Positions 1 through 8,624 of a stretch of 18,913 nt of DNA are shown piece after piece. The stretch is from Firmicutes bacterium UBA3906 (GTDB lineage: Bacteria; Bacillota; Clostridia; Caldicoprobacterales; DTU083), in contig DGFG01000105.1 in NCBI GenBank assembly GCA_002391555.1, positions 1-18,913 on the forward strand, written 5' to 3'. The position numbers and the translations under genes are program-made. Positions within the stretch are counted from its first letter, which is position 1; each line of letters starts with the position of its first letter. The notes under the pieces were generated by a model. The model worked only from the letters and a program-made list of their open reading frames with translations, was not told the origin of the DNA and did no database searches.

Positions 1-556
1 TAATGGCAGCTATCTTGTTTTCCTTTACCTTTACTAAAAGGTCATTTATATCGTTTGCCTTGGTATATACAAAGCCGGGGGTAAGGGGCAAAAAGTCCTG
101 GTGAAATATATCCTGGCCTGTGGCAGCTAGGGTTGTTATGGTCCTGCCATGAAAGCTACCCTCTACAGTTATGATATTGAAATAGCCGTCGCCCTTTTTC
201 TCCTGGGCATATTTCCTAGCAACCTTTATGGCACACTCATTTGCCTCGGCACCTGAGTTTGAGAAAAATACCTTTTTCATTCCTGTACGGCTACAGAGGA
301 TCTCAGCTAGCCTTGCACAGGGCTCAGTATAGTAGAGGTTTGAAGTGTGCTGTAGTTTTGCCAGCTGCTCTCTTACTGCCTCTAGCCACTGCTTGTCTGA
401 TGCACCGAATATATTGACCCCTATGCCACTGCCCATGTCAATATAGTCCTTGCCCTCATCATCTGTAAGTATGGCTCCCTGGCCACTTGTTATGGTGACA
501 GGAAACCGGGCGTAGGTATTGGCTATATACTTTTTATCTATTTCTTTTATAGTCAT
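1..556 (-). CDS. argD: Acetylornithine aminotransferase, 3' part cut off by window edge
   Basis: This is a PLP-dependent class-III aminotransferase that converts N-acetylglutamate semialdehyde to N-acetylornithine. I translated it by hand, and 185 residues are visible from ATG at 556-554. The protein begins MTIKEIDKKYIANTYARFPV. It then shows the family hallmarks DMGSGIGVNIFG (about 40-51), SNSGAEANE (99-107) and SFHGRT (134-139). The catalytic PLP lysine lies beyond the window edge and was not seen. The start sits 1 base past the argB stop, and GGGTGA inside the end of argB serves as ribosome binding site. It is the sixth gene of the arg operon. Ornithine aminotransferase or GABA transaminase would share these motifs, but the position directly after argB makes ArgD the clear choice. 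Confidence 0.93.
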   Translation of the reverse strand, partial: MTIKEIDKKYIANTYARFPVTITSGQGAILTDDEGKDYIDMGSGIGVNIFGASDKQWLEAVREQLAKLQHTSNLYYTEPCARLAEILCSRTGMKKVFFSNSGAEANECAIKVARKYAQEKKGDGYFNIITVEGSFHGRTITTLAATGQDIFHQDFLPLTPGFVYTKANDINDLLVKVKENKIAAI

Positions 557-557
557 A

Positions 558-1418
558 TTAATCACCCGAAATAAACATAGTACCGATACCCTCATCGGTC
601 AAGGTTTCTATAAGGATTGAATGGGGACTGCGTCCATCTATAATAAAGACCCTGTTTACTCCCCGCTTTACTGCTTCAACACAGCAGTTGGCCTTTGGTA
701 TCATCCCACCGGATATACAGCCACTTTCAATTAGGGCTGGTACATCCTTTATATTTATCCTTGATATTATGCTATTCTCATCGGCTGGGTCCTCTAGTAT
801 CCCAGGAGTGTCTGTCATTGTGATTAGGCTTTCTGCATTGAGCTCTCCAGCTATCATGGCAGCTGCTGTGTCCGCGTTTATATTGTAGATATTGCCCTCA
901 TCATCACAGCCTACCGTTGAGATAACTGGTATATAGCCCTTTTCAAGTATATCTAGTATGGGACTTGTATTGATCTTTTCAATCTCACCCACATAGCCTA
1001 GTCTCTCGTCAATTTGCCGGGCCTTTATCATGCCCCCGTCTGCTCCACAAAGACCTATGGCTGACCCACCCTTTTGCTGGATATGGCTTACAAGTCTCTT
1101 GCTGACCTTGCCTGCCAAAACCATTAGGACAATATCTGCAGTCTCCTTGTCAGTTACCCTAAGACCATCTACAAACTCAGATTTTTTGCCAAGCCTAGAC
1201 ATCATGTCTGTAATATCTGGGCCCCCGCCATGAACTAAGACTACCCTTATCCCTATAAGGGATAATAGGACAATGTCCCCCATAACGGCCTCCTGGAGCT
1301 CACCATTTATCATGGCGTTGCCCCCGTATTTAATAACAACTATCTTGTTGTTGTACTTTTGAATATAGGGCAGGGCCTCTATTAGGATGCTAGCCCTTTG
1401 TGTATTGGTTACTTGCAT
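558..1418 (-). CDS. argB: N-acetylglutamate kinase
   Basis: Phosphorylates N-acetylglutamate to N-acetylglutamyl-5-phosphate, the second step of ornithine synthesis, in the cytosol. It has 286 residues, normal for the amino-acid kinase family. Visible motifs are KYGGNAM at 30-36 (phosphate-binding lysine), HGGGP at 63-67, FVDGLRVTD at 82-90 and a late TDTPGIL segment. The first 20 or so residues look like the extra N-terminal helix that arginine-inhibited, hexameric kinases use. Because argJ implies the acetyl-recycling pathway, feedback inhibition of this kinase by arginine is expected, but that is inference. The ATG at 1418 follows a clear AAGGAGA site with 7 bases of spacing, located just after the argJ stop. 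Confidence 0.97.
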   Translation of the reverse strand: MQVTNTQRASILIEALPYIQKYNNKIVVIKYGGNAMINGELQEAVMGDIVLLSLIGIRVVLVHGGGPDITDMMSRLGKKSEFVDGLRVTDKETADIVLMVLAGKVSKRLVSHIQQKGGSAIGLCGADGGMIKARQIDERLGYVGEIEKINTSPILDILEKGYIPVISTVGCDDEGNIYNINADTAAAMIAGELNAESLITMTDTPGILEDPADENSIISRINIKDVPALIESGCISGGMIPKANCCVEAVKRGVNRVFIIDGRSPHSILIETLTDEGIGTMFISGD

Positions 1419-1433
1419 TTATATGTCTCCTTT

Positions 1434-2645
1434 TCAGGTTCGGTAATCACCGTTTATCTTTACATAGTCATAGGTTAGGTCACAGCCCCAGGCTACAGCC
1501 TCAGCCTGGCCTTGATTTAGATTAATATCTATCCCTATCTCATCCTCTGACAGGACAGCCTTGGCTAGATCCTCAGAAAAGTCTAGTCCATAGCCAGCCT
1601 TACAGACCTCTACTTGACCGGCTTTAGATTTAAAGCTCAGGTCAATCCTTTCAGGATCAAGCTTGACACCGCTATAGCCTAGGGCGCAAAGCACCCTACC
1701 AAAGTTGGCATCAGATCCAAAAATCATGGTCTTTACTAGGGGCGAGTTTATAACTGCCTTGGCTGCAAGCTTTGCATCCGCCTCAGTTAGGGCACCTGCT
1801 ACCTTACATTCGATCAATTTGCTTGCCCCCTCACCATCGGCTGCAACCATTTTAGCTAAGTCTAGGTTTACTTTATATAGGGCTTTAACAAAGCTGTCAA
1901 AGGCTGGCCCTTCTTTATCTATTTCTTTGTTGCCGGCCATACCATTGGCCATTATTATAGCCATATCATTTGTTGAGGTGTCCCCATCAACCGATACCAT
2001 GTTAAAGGTTTTTTCAGTCACATTGGACAAAGCCTTTTGCAAGAGGTCAGTGCTAATAGCGCAGTCAGTTGTCAGGAAAACTAGGAGGGTTGCCATATTA
2101 GGCTCAATCATACCAGAACCCTTGGCGATACCGCCTATCCTGCATTCTATTCCATCTATATCAAAGGAGACTGCCACTTCCTTGGGCCTTGTATCTGTGG
2201 TCATAATAGCCTCAGCAGCCCTATCAGAATAGTCACCAAGGCCTGCGACTAGGCCCGGTATCCCTTGCTCAAAGGGCTCTATACTAAGGGGCAAGCCTAT
2301 TACACCTGTTGATGCAACTAGGACATCTTCCTTTTCTAGTTTTAGCTCATCTGCAGTGAGCCTACATACTTTATCGGCCATCTCAATCCCGTCTGTATTA
2401 CAGGTATTTGCGTTTCCACTATTACAGATTATTGCCTGGGCCATATTGTCAGCTAGGTGGTCCTTCGTCACGATAAGGGGGGCACCCTTGACTAGGTTTG
2501 TAGTATATACAGCAGCTGACCTTGCCCTTACTTCACTATATATTAAGGAAAGGTCTTTTTTGGATTTATTTTTTCGTATGCCACAGTGGACCCCATTTGC
2601 CTTAAAGCCCTTTGCTGCACATACGCCCTTTTCTATCATTTTCAT
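1434..2645 (-). CDS. argJ: Bifunctional ornithine acetyltransferase / N-acetylglutamate synthase
   Basis: Moves the acetyl group from N-acetylornithine to glutamate, recycling it and releasing ornithine; bifunctional forms also acetylate glutamate with acetyl-CoA. The protein has 403 residues, the usual size. The self-cleavage motif reads GSGMIEPNMATLL (177-188). Family knowledge places cleavage between Ala185 and Thr186, with Thr186 becoming the nucleophile of the beta chain. The C-terminus KINGDYRT is the typical ArgJ ending. ATG at 2645 has a strong AAGGAGG site 8 bases upstream. The sequence cannot tell whether this enzyme is mono- or bifunctional. No separate argA or argE is visible in the window, which is compatible with a bifunctional enzyme. 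Confidence 0.96.
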   Translation of the reverse strand: MKMIEKGVCAAKGFKANGVHCGIRKNKSKKDLSLIYSEVRARSAAVYTTNLVKGAPLIVTKDHLADNMAQAIICNSGNANTCNTDGIEMADKVCRLTADELKLEKEDVLVASTGVIGLPLSIEPFEQGIPGLVAGLGDYSDRAAEAIMTTDTRPKEVAVSFDIDGIECRIGGIAKGSGMIEPNMATLLVFLTTDCAISTDLLQKALSNVTEKTFNMVSVDGDTSTNDMAIIMANGMAGNKEIDKEGPAFDSFVKALYKVNLDLAKMVAADGEGASKLIECKVAGALTEADAKLAAKAVINSPLVKTMIFGSDANFGRVLCALGYSGVKLDPERIDLSFKSKAGQVEVCKAGYGLDFSEDLAKAVLSEDEIGIDINLNQGQAEAVAWGCDLTYDYVKINGDYRT

Positions 2646-2675
2646 ACTGGCTTCCTCCTTTAACTTTGCCTGTCC

Positions 2676-3617
2676 CTATAGGTTTAGCCCATAGGCCATA
2701 TCCCTACCTAATACAAGGTTTAGACATTGGACCGCCGATCCAGAAGCCCCCTTGCCTAGGTTGTCATACCTGGCAATTAAAAGCATCCTATCGTCATTGC
2801 CCTCTACCATTATCTGCATTGAGTCCTTGCCAGACAAGGCATTGGCAGATAAGAAACCATCTTCGTCAGCCTTTTCTACATAGGAAACAACTGGGCCCTG
2901 ATATTTTTCCTTAAAGACCTGTCTAAGATCTGAAAGACCTGCCTTTATTTTCAGATCCTCCTTGAAAAGCGGTACCGTAACCACCATACCACTATAAAAG
3001 CCAGAAACTATAGGAGAAAAAACAGGTGGCGTCTTAAGTCCTGATATCCTTGCCATCTCATCTAGGTGCTTGTGGACCTGGCCGATACCGTATTGTCTTG
3101 GTGCATCTAGGAGTATATTGCGGTTTTCGTCCTCATACTCCATAATCATCTGCTTGCCTCCACCACTATAGCCTGTAACAGAATGGCAGCTTAACCTGGC
3201 TCCTTGATCTAATAGGCCTGCTTCAACCAGGGGATAAACTAAAGCAATAAAGCCACTGGCATGGCAGCCTGGGTTTGCTATCCGCTTTGCCTTTCTAACC
3301 TGGTCCTCATGGCTTTTTGAGAGTTCAGGATAACCATAGGTCCAGCCCTCCTTGGTACGGTGGGCAGTTGAGGCATCTATGACAACTGTAGCTGGATTCT
3401 CAATCATGGCCACAGCCTCTTTTGCTGCTTGATCAGGCAAGCATAGGAAAACTGCATCACTATTATTTAAAGCTTCTCTACGGTGGTTTTCACTCTTTCT
3501 ATATTTATCCTCTAGGACTATAAGCTCAATATCATCTCTAGTAGATAGTCTTTCAAATATCCTAAGACCTGTTGTACCTGCACTTCCGTCAATGAAAACC
3601 TTTTTCAATCTATCCAA
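2676..3617 (-). CDS. argC: N-acetyl-gamma-glutamyl-phosphate reductase, short (type 2) form
   Basis: NADPH-dependent reduction of N-acetylglutamyl phosphate to the semialdehyde. At 313 residues it is shorter than the usual 340-350 residue form and matches the type 2 subfamily. It has FIDGSAGTTGLRI at the nucleotide-binding N-terminus (8-20), IDASTAHR (80-87) and active-site Cys118 in ANPGCHASGF. The start is uncertain. TTG at 3617 follows the argH stop by one base and has only a weak purine-rich region before it. A second in-frame TTG at 3608 would begin at KKVFIDG, as type 2 proteins usually do. It lies between argH and argJ in the arg operon. Confidence 0.93.
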   Translation of the reverse strand: MDRLKKVFIDGSAGTTGLRIFERLSTRDDIELIVLEDKYRKSENHRREALNNSDAVFLCLPDQAAKEAVAMIENPATVVIDASTAHRTKEGWTYGYPELSKSHEDQVRKAKRIANPGCHASGFIALVYPLVEAGLLDQGARLSCHSVTGYSGGGKQMIMEYEDENRNILLDAPRQYGIGQVHKHLDEMARISGLKTPPVFSPIVSGFYSGMVVTVPLFKEDLKIKAGLSDLRQVFKEKYQGPVVSYVEKADEDGFLSANALSGKDSMQIMVEGNDDRMLLIARYDNLGKGASGSAVQCLNLVLGRDMAYGLNL

Positions 3618-3618
3618 C

Positions 3619-5007
3619 TCATTTCTCTTTTTCTTTATCTAATATAGCCGATACATAGGCTAGCTGCTTTTCTAGGGATTCACTACCTGTTCCACCCTCT
3701 GAGATCCGCCTTTTTATACATGCCTCCGGGCTAATCTGTTCATAAAGGTCTGTATCAAACAATTGGCTAAAACCCTTGTAATCTTCAATAGGCATCTTTT
3801 CTAGTATAAGGCCCTTTTCTATACAGTAGGCTACGATTTGGCCAATAATCTTGTAGGCAGTCCTAAAGGGCATACCCTTGTTTACTAGATAGTCAGCAAG
3901 GTCTGTAGCATTTATAAAGCCCTCCTGGGTTGCCTTGTACATCCTGTCTTTATTTACAGTTAGGGTCTTTATCATGGGGGTGAAAACTCCAAGACAGGCC
4001 TTTACTGTATCCATGCAATCAAATATGGCTTCCTTGTCCTCCTGCATATCCTTGTTGTAGGACAGGGGAAGGCCCTTCATCATGGTCAAGGTAGAGACTA
4101 GGTGGCCATATACCCTACCCACCTTGCCCCTTATAAGCTCTGCTATATCCGGGTTCTTTTTCTGGGGCATTATGCTAGAGCCTGTAGAACAAGAATCATC
4201 CATCTCAACAAAGCCAAACTCCCAGGATGACCATAGGATTAGCTCCTCACAAAAACGGGACATATGCATCATTATAATTGAACTTGCAGCTAATAGCTCT
4301 ATACAAAAATCCCTGTCAGAAACTGAGTCCATACTATTTTGTGTTATCCCGTCAAAGCCTAGTAGCTGGGCTGTATAGGCCCTATCTATATTGTAGCTAG
4401 TCCCTGCTAGGGCACAGGACCCTAGGGGGGAATAGTTCATTCTGGCCAGGGCATCCTTGAACCTACCTATATCTCTTAGAAACATCATGGCATAGGCCAT
4501 AAGGTGGTGGCCGTAGGTCACAGGCTGAGCCCTTTGTAGGTGGGTATAGCCTGGCATAATAGTATCCCTATGGTCACTTGCCTTGTCTGCTAGGACCTTG
4601 ACTAGGTCTACTAGCAGGCCCTTTATTATAGTTCCTTGATCTCTGAGGTACATCCTCAGGTCTACAGCGGTCTGATCGTTTCTACTCCTGGCAGTGTGCA
4701 AGCGCTTGCCTGCATCCCCTATCCTGCTTGTTAGTTCAGATTCTATAAAGGAGTGGATATCCTCTGCCTCTAGATCTATGGGTAGGGCACCAGTCTCTAT
4801 ATCCTCTAATATATCCTGCAGGCCCTTTACTATTAGGTCCGCGTCTTCCTTTGTTAGGATCCCTTGCTTGGCTAGCATGGTTGCGTGGGCGATTGAACCT
4901 AATATGTCCTGCTTGTATAGCCTGGAATCAAAGGCTATAGAGGAGTTAAAAGCATCAGCTTCACTGCTTAAGGAATTTCCTAGTCTGCCTGACCAAATCT
5001 TTTTCAT
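3619..5007 (-). CDS. argH: Argininosuccinate lyase
   Basis: Cleaves argininosuccinate to arginine and fumarate, the last step of the pathway, as a cytosolic homotetramer. It has 462 residues, standard length. Family motifs seen are HTARSRNDQ (104-112), GYTHLQRAQP (153-162, with His156) and the signature loop GSSIMPQKKN (276-285), which carries the catalytic serine. The ATG at 5007 has a modest GAGG site and lies 15 bases after the argG stop. The stop codon lies one base before the argC start. Confidence 0.98.
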   Translation of the reverse strand: MKKIWSGRLGNSLSSEADAFNSSIAFDSRLYKQDILGSIAHATMLAKQGILTKEDADLIVKGLQDILEDIETGALPIDLEAEDIHSFIESELTSRIGDAGKRLHTARSRNDQTAVDLRMYLRDQGTIIKGLLVDLVKVLADKASDHRDTIMPGYTHLQRAQPVTYGHHLMAYAMMFLRDIGRFKDALARMNYSPLGSCALAGTSYNIDRAYTAQLLGFDGITQNSMDSVSDRDFCIELLAASSIIMMHMSRFCEELILWSSWEFGFVEMDDSCSTGSSIMPQKKNPDIAELIRGKVGRVYGHLVSTLTMMKGLPLSYNKDMQEDKEAIFDCMDTVKACLGVFTPMIKTLTVNKDRMYKATQEGFINATDLADYLVNKGMPFRTAYKIIGQIVAYCIEKGLILEKMPIEDYKGFSQLFDTDLYEQISPEACIKRRISEGGTGSESLEKQLAYVSAILDKEKEK

Positions 5008-5022
5008 TTACAAAACCTCATA

Positions 5023-6249
5023 CTAAATATTATTTTTTGCCTTCATCCTGGCAACAACCTCTAAGGGGAGGCCAAATAGGTTTATAAAGCCCTCGCTATC
5101 CTTTTGGTTGTAAACCTCATCCTCATCAAAGGTGGCGATTTCTGGATCATAGAGGGAGTAGGGAGAGCTTACTCCTGCGTTTATGATATTACCCTTGTAA
5201 AGCTTTAGCTTTACCTGACCGGTAACAGTCTCTTGGGTCTTGTCTACAAAGGCCTTTATTGCTTCTCTAAGGGGAGTGAACCATAGTCCATTGTAAACTA
5301 GTTCGCCTAACTTTTTGCCTACCATTTCTTTAAAGTGCATGGTGTCCTTGTCAAGGCAGATGGATTCTAACATGGCATGGGCCTTGTATAAAATAGTGCC
5401 ACCAGGGGTCTCATATACCCCCCTGTTTTTCATGCCGACTAGTCTGTTTTCTACTATATCAAGTAGGCCAATACCATTTTCTCCGCCTAATTGGTTAAGC
5501 TTTGTAACAAGTTCAACTGAGTCCATCTTTACCCCATCAATAGATGTGGGGATACCCTTTTCAAAGCCAATGCTTACATAGGTTGCCTTGTCTGGTGCCA
5601 TTTCTGGAGATACACCCATCTCAAGAAAACCCGGTTCATTATATTTAGGCTCATTTTCTGGATACTCTAGGTCTAGTCCCTCGTGGCTTAGGTGCCAGAT
5701 GTTTTTGTCCTTGGAGTATGATGTTTCAGCAGAAAACTTTAGGGGAATATTGTGGACCTGCGCATACTCTATCTCCTCTTTGCGCGACTTTATATCCCAC
5801 TCCCTCCAAGGGGCTATTATATGCATGTCTGGTGCAAAGGCCTTTATGGTTAGCTCAAACCTAACCTGGTCATTACCCTTGCCAGTACAGCCATGGCATA
5901 TGGCATCTGCCTTTTCCTCTAGGGCTATCTCAGCTATCCTTTTTGCAATTGGCGGCCTTGCTAGTGCGGTCCCCAGTAAGTACTGCTCATATACTGCCCC
6001 AGCCTTTAAGGCCTCAAAGGCATAGTTATCTAAAAATTCCTTTGTTAAGTCTTCAATATATAACTTTGAAGCTCCAGTTGCAAGGGCTTTTTCCTCTAGA
6101 CCCTCTAGCTCATCCTTTTGCCCCATATTTCCTGTTACTGCTATAACCTCACAATTGTTATAGTTTTCCTTGAGCCATGGAATAATTATGGATGTATCGA
6201 GCCCTCCTGAATATGCAAGTACTACTTTTTTAATATCTTCTTTTTTCAA
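5023..6249 (-). CDS. argG: Argininosuccinate synthase
   Basis: Joins citrulline and aspartate with ATP to give argininosuccinate. The protein has 408 residues, normal for the family. The N-terminal PP-loop AYSGGLDTS (12-20) is the ATP-binding site; further blocks such as [14 protein letters not shown] and [10 protein letters not shown] match the family. The start is TTG at 6249, preceded by GGGGGT with 7 bases of spacing. It is the first gene of the operon; promoter and operator lie 35-65 bases upstream. Citrulline must come from argF elsewhere in the genome or from uptake. Confidence 0.98.
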   Translation of the reverse strand: MKKEDIKKVVLAYSGGLDTSIIIPWLKENYNNCEVIAVTGNMGQKDELEGLEEKALATGASKLYIEDLTKEFLDNYAFEALKAGAVYEQYLLGTALARPPIAKRIAEIALEEKADAICHGCTGKGNDQVRFELTIKAFAPDMHIIAPWREWDIKSRKEEIEYAQVHNIPLKFSAETSYSKDKNIWHLSHEGLDLEYPENEPKYNEPGFLEMGVSPEMAPDKATYVSIGFEKGIPTSIDGVKMDSVELVTKLNQLGGENGIGLLDIVENRLVGMKNRGVYETPGGTILYKAHAMLESICLDKDTMHFKEMVGKKLGELVYNGLWFTPLREAIKAFVDKTQETVTGQVKLKLYKGNIINAGVSSPYSLYDPEIATFDEDEVYNQKDSEGFINLFGLPLEVVARMKAKNNI

Positions 6250-6284
6250 TCAAATTACCCCCATCTGAATAATTGCTTGTAAGT

Positions 6285-6313
6285 ATTATATGACTATGTG
6301 AATATTTATGCAA
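6285..6313 (-). promoter_or_regulatory. Promoter of the arg operon
   Basis: On the minus strand TTGCAT (6313-6308) and TATAAT (6290-6285) are separated by exactly 17 bp, a near-consensus housekeeping promoter. The -10 hexamer ends 35 bases before the argG start codon. Confidence 0.8.
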
Positions 6314-6314
6314 G
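6297..6314. promoter_or_regulatory. ARG box (ArgR/AhrC operator) overlapping the arg promoter
   Basis: The plus-strand sequence TGAATATTTATGCA (6299-6312) matches the ARG-box core TGAATWWWWATTCA with one mismatch. It is an imperfect palindrome covering the -35 hexamer and most of the spacer. Arginine-loaded ArgR bound here would block RNA polymerase, so repression by arginine is the likely control. The regulator gene itself is not in the window. Confidence 0.75.
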
Positions 6315-6450
6315 CACTTTTTTAAATATTCTCAAATTATTTTTAATATACTTTTTTGAAGCCTAGATAACCCTTGATTTATAGCCCTTTTGTCGGGACT
6401 GCATCCTTGTATACCCACCCTTATATTTATAAGCTAAACCTGCATAAGCA

Positions 6451-6464
6451 TGAATATTTATCTT
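6451..6464. promoter_or_regulatory. Second ARG-box-like site, upstream
   Basis: TGAATATTTAT (6451-6461) repeats exactly the first 11 bases of the promoter ARG box, but the right end (CTT) departs from consensus. Its centre is about 150 bp from the promoter box. ArgR hexamers can bridge two boxes by looping, so a remote auxiliary operator is plausible; function is inferred. Confidence 0.4.
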
Positions 6465-6524
6465 AAGATAGCCTCAGCTACAAGCTAAAAGTAGCCCTGT
6501 CTACCTATTTATATATGCCTATAG

Positions 6525-6538
6525 CTAAGCTAGCTTAG
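6525..6538. repeat. Perfect 14-bp palindrome between GT-C gene and argG
   Basis: CTAAGCTAGCTTAG is its own reverse complement and sits in the 411-bp gene-free stretch 6250-6660. It might be a dimeric-protein site or simply a product of the local TAGC richness. Apart from this, the arg promoter and the ARG-box-like sites, I see nothing in 6250-6660. There is no T-box, no clear riboswitch and no convincing terminator for the gene ending at 6661. Confidence 0.5.
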
Positions 6539-6574
6539 ATTTTAACTTTTAATCCGAAAGAAAAACATGGGATA

Positions 6575-6588
6575 TGAATAAAAATATA
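6575..6588. promoter_or_regulatory. Third, weaker ARG-box-like site
   Basis: TGAATAAAAATATA (6575-6588) keeps the left half and the A/T centre of the ARG box and loses the right half. The region is AT-rich, so chance resemblance is quite possible. Confidence 0.25.
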
Positions 6589-6660
6589 AAAGGATTTGTA
6601 TGGGCAGGGCCATAAAATGAATAGCTACCAGGGTTAGAATATAGAATTTTTAAGAACCCC

Positions 6661-7884
6661 TTAGCCAGCCCAGCCTAGATTTAGCCACAGGGTACCATAT
6701 ATATTTAGGACAAGCCCAAAGGCAAAGAGGCCTATCTCATATCTTTTAACATCAATATCGGCAAGTGTTATAGAAAAAAATATATAGGGTATAAGGTCAA
6801 CCAGGTACCTGGTACCAAACTGCCAGCCCCCAAGAGTCTTGTGGGATAAAAACCAAACTATATGTAGTAGGGCACAGCTTAGGATAATTATTGCCTTTAC
6901 CCTTGTGTCCTTAGCCTGGTCGCCTAGCTTGGGGCCTTTTCCCCTCAGGGTTTTAACAAGGTAAATAAAGTAACATATAAATATGGGGTTGGCTACAAAG
7001 AATAAAAAACCATTAAACTTTGGGAAGGTTAGCATACCATCCTCAAAATATGGCAGCCTAAAGAGCTTTGGTAGGTTTTCTAATATATATCTGTAGTGGA
7101 ACTGGCCAAGCTTTGACTGGGTAAACTCAGGCAGGTAGTTGTGGCCAAACTCGAATATGCTATCAAACCTTATATAATTATACAGGGCATAAAGGGCTCC
7201 AACTATGATTGGACCTATCAGATACTTAAGCATCTGCAAGAGTCCCTGGCCCCTCTTTTTTAAATTTTTATAAAGTATAAATACATATAAGGGGAAATAT
7301 AAAATCTGAAAGGGTCTACAGCCTATGGCAAAGGCCCAAAATACAAGGGCCAAGTACCAGTTAATGGGCTTTTCCGATGTGATTAGGTATAAGGATAAGA
7401 CACACATAAAGAAACTAAGGGTCTGGGCATGGTACCAAACCCCACCAAAGGGGGATATGGATAAAAGGTTACCTGCAAAGACTGCAAAGCCAGCCCAAAA
7501 AAGCGCCTTTGTATCAGATAGGCCCCTTCTCCTTATGCAAAAGAAGTATAAAATAATAAAGCTGGCCACTGCATAAAGGGTGACTAGGAGATTGCTCGGC
7601 ACTCCTTCTCCAAAGAAGGGGACCAATAGAAACATTACAACAGAGGGAAAGGGGGGAAAGCTAAGGTAAATCTTGTCCCCGTAATAAGCAAGTTCTAGCC
7701 AGGAATAATCCTGGCCTAGATCTGCCCTACCCTTCCACCAGCTAATAGCCTGTAGGCTATAGCTATCATATGGGTTTGCCGAAAATATACCCTGCTTAAG
7801 TGTTGTATAAAGAAAAAAGTATACAATAAATATCAAAAATAAGGCTAGTATTAAGTTTTTACTTTTAGCCCCATCAGTTTTCAA
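6661..7884 (-). CDS. Polytopic membrane protein, GT-C-like glycosyltransferase candidate
   Basis: A 407-residue integral membrane protein with about ten hydrophobic segments, the first at residues 10-27. An acidic first external loop follows (NPYDSY, Asp40), then SFPPFPSVVMFLLVPFF, an internal CRPFQILYFPLY stretch, and GGWQFGTRYLVDLIPY near the C-terminus. A catalytic-looking Asp in the first loop plus this layout is typical of GT-C glycosyltransferases, which use polyprenyl-phosphate sugars outside the membrane. I do not recognise the exact family, and donor and acceptor are unknown. The start is TTG at 7884 with AAGGGG 8 bases before it. It lies 71 bp after the LiaF-like gene on the same strand and may be co-transcribed with it. 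Confidence 0.65.
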   Translation of the reverse strand: MKTDGAKSKNLILALFLIFIVYFFLYTTLKQGIFSANPYDSYSLQAISWWKGRADLGQDYSWLELAYYGDKIYLSFPPFPSVVMFLLVPFFGEGVPSNLLVTLYAVASFIILYFFCIRRRGLSDTKALFWAGFAVFAGNLLSISPFGGVWYHAQTLSFFMCVLSLYLITSEKPINWYLALVFWAFAIGCRPFQILYFPLYVFILYKNLKKRGQGLLQMLKYLIGPIIVGALYALYNYIRFDSIFEFGHNYLPEFTQSKLGQFHYRYILENLPKLFRLPYFEDGMLTFPKFNGFLFFVANPIFICYFIYLVKTLRGKGPKLGDQAKDTRVKAIIILSCALLHIVWFLSHKTLGGWQFGTRYLVDLIPYIFFSITLADIDVKRYEIGLFAFGLVLNIYGTLWLNLGWAG

Positions 7885-7955
7885 GATTACGACCCCTTAA
7901 GTATCATTTACAGTGCAAAAAACACCTGTCCTAGGCCCTAAACATAGACCCTAGC

Positions 7956-8624
7956 CTAATTGCTTACCCCAACGCCACCGAAAACTGCAGTACAGTGAAT
8001 ATTTAGGATAGGCCCATGACTATTTTCAGCAGGACGGCGGGCCTTGTTTTCCCAGCCTCCAAATACGGGTGTTCCCTTTACAACTACATTCCATTCCTCT
8101 GGTACCCTGACCTCAACACTACCGAAAACAGCAGTTAGGTCGAGACTGCCACCACTAGGAGATAAGTTGGCATCCCTCAGGTCTATCTCAGCTCCACCGA
8201 ATACAGCTGTTACAGAACCACCTGTAAAATCATCCGAATTTATACATGTCTCAAGACCTGAGAATATAACAAAGTCATCTAGTCTATCCCTCATCAGCGG
8301 TTTTTTTTTCCTGTTAAAGGCCCCCTTGCCCTCAAAGCCGGAAAAGATAACCCATAGACCAGCTAAGATAAGGATGGCGGGGAATAGGAGGTCCTCGGTG
8401 ATTAGGATCTCTGAGACCCTAAGCTGCAATAGGATACCTAGTAGGGCTAAAAATATGCCAGACACAGGCGATATTGACCTGCTAGCCAGCTTGATTACCG
8501 CAATTAGAACTAGGATCATTGGCCACCAGTTTTTAAGCTTTATATCAAGTGCGGTTACCTGGTTTAATATAAGTACTACACCAAGCAGAATCAGTAAGAT
8601 TGCAAATACAGCCCTTTTGTTCAT
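7956..8624 (-). CDS. LiaF-like envelope protein with C-terminal beta-repeat domain
   Basis: A 222-residue protein. The N-terminal 95 residues contain about four hydrophobic helices (6-21, 34-46, 54-67, 80-95), as in DUF5668-type membrane domains. A basic linker (GAFNRKKKP) leads to a C-terminal domain of the LiaF/cell-wall-active-antibiotic-response type. This domain repeats a short motif: TAVFGGAEI (139-147), TAVFGSVEV (164-172), TPVFGGWEN (185-193) and TAVFGGVGV (212-220), which suggests a beta-helix or stacked-strand fold. In Bacillus, LiaF restrains the LiaRS two-component system, but no liaR or liaS lies next to this gene, so that role cannot be assumed. ATG at 8624 has GGGGGA 8 bases upstream and a promoter of its own. 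Confidence 0.8.
   Translation of the reverse strand: MNKRAVFAILLILLGVVLILNQVTALDIKLKNWWPMILVLIAVIKLASRSISPVSGIFLALLGILLQLRVSEILITEDLLFPAILILAGLWVIFSGFEGKGAFNRKKKPLMRDRLDDFVIFSGLETCINSDDFTGGSVTAVFGGAEIDLRDANLSPSGGSLDLTAVFGSVEVRVPEEWNVVVKGTPVFGGWENKARRPAENSHGPILNIHCTAVFGGVGVSN

Noticed and set aside
1705..2232. 175-codon open frame on the plus strand inside argJ
   Set aside because: It is fully antisense to a well-supported gene, has no ribosome binding site or recognisable domain, and similar long antisense frames occur opposite most genes here because of codon bias.
6361..6420. Possible T-box leader upstream of argG (GGGTGGGTATACAAGG on the minus strand)
   Set aside because: It lacks the T-box core (GGTACCGCG-like) and lies upstream of the promoter, so it would not be in the transcript.
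6640..6660. Terminator after the GT-C-like gene (GGGTT/AACCC)
   Set aside because: A 5-bp stem with a long loop and no T-run.
7921..7955. Terminator after the LiaF-like gene (TAGGC/GCCTA with following T-run on the minus strand)
   Set aside because: The stem is only 5 bp with a loop of about 18 bases; too weak to call, and the next gene is close enough to be co-transcribed.
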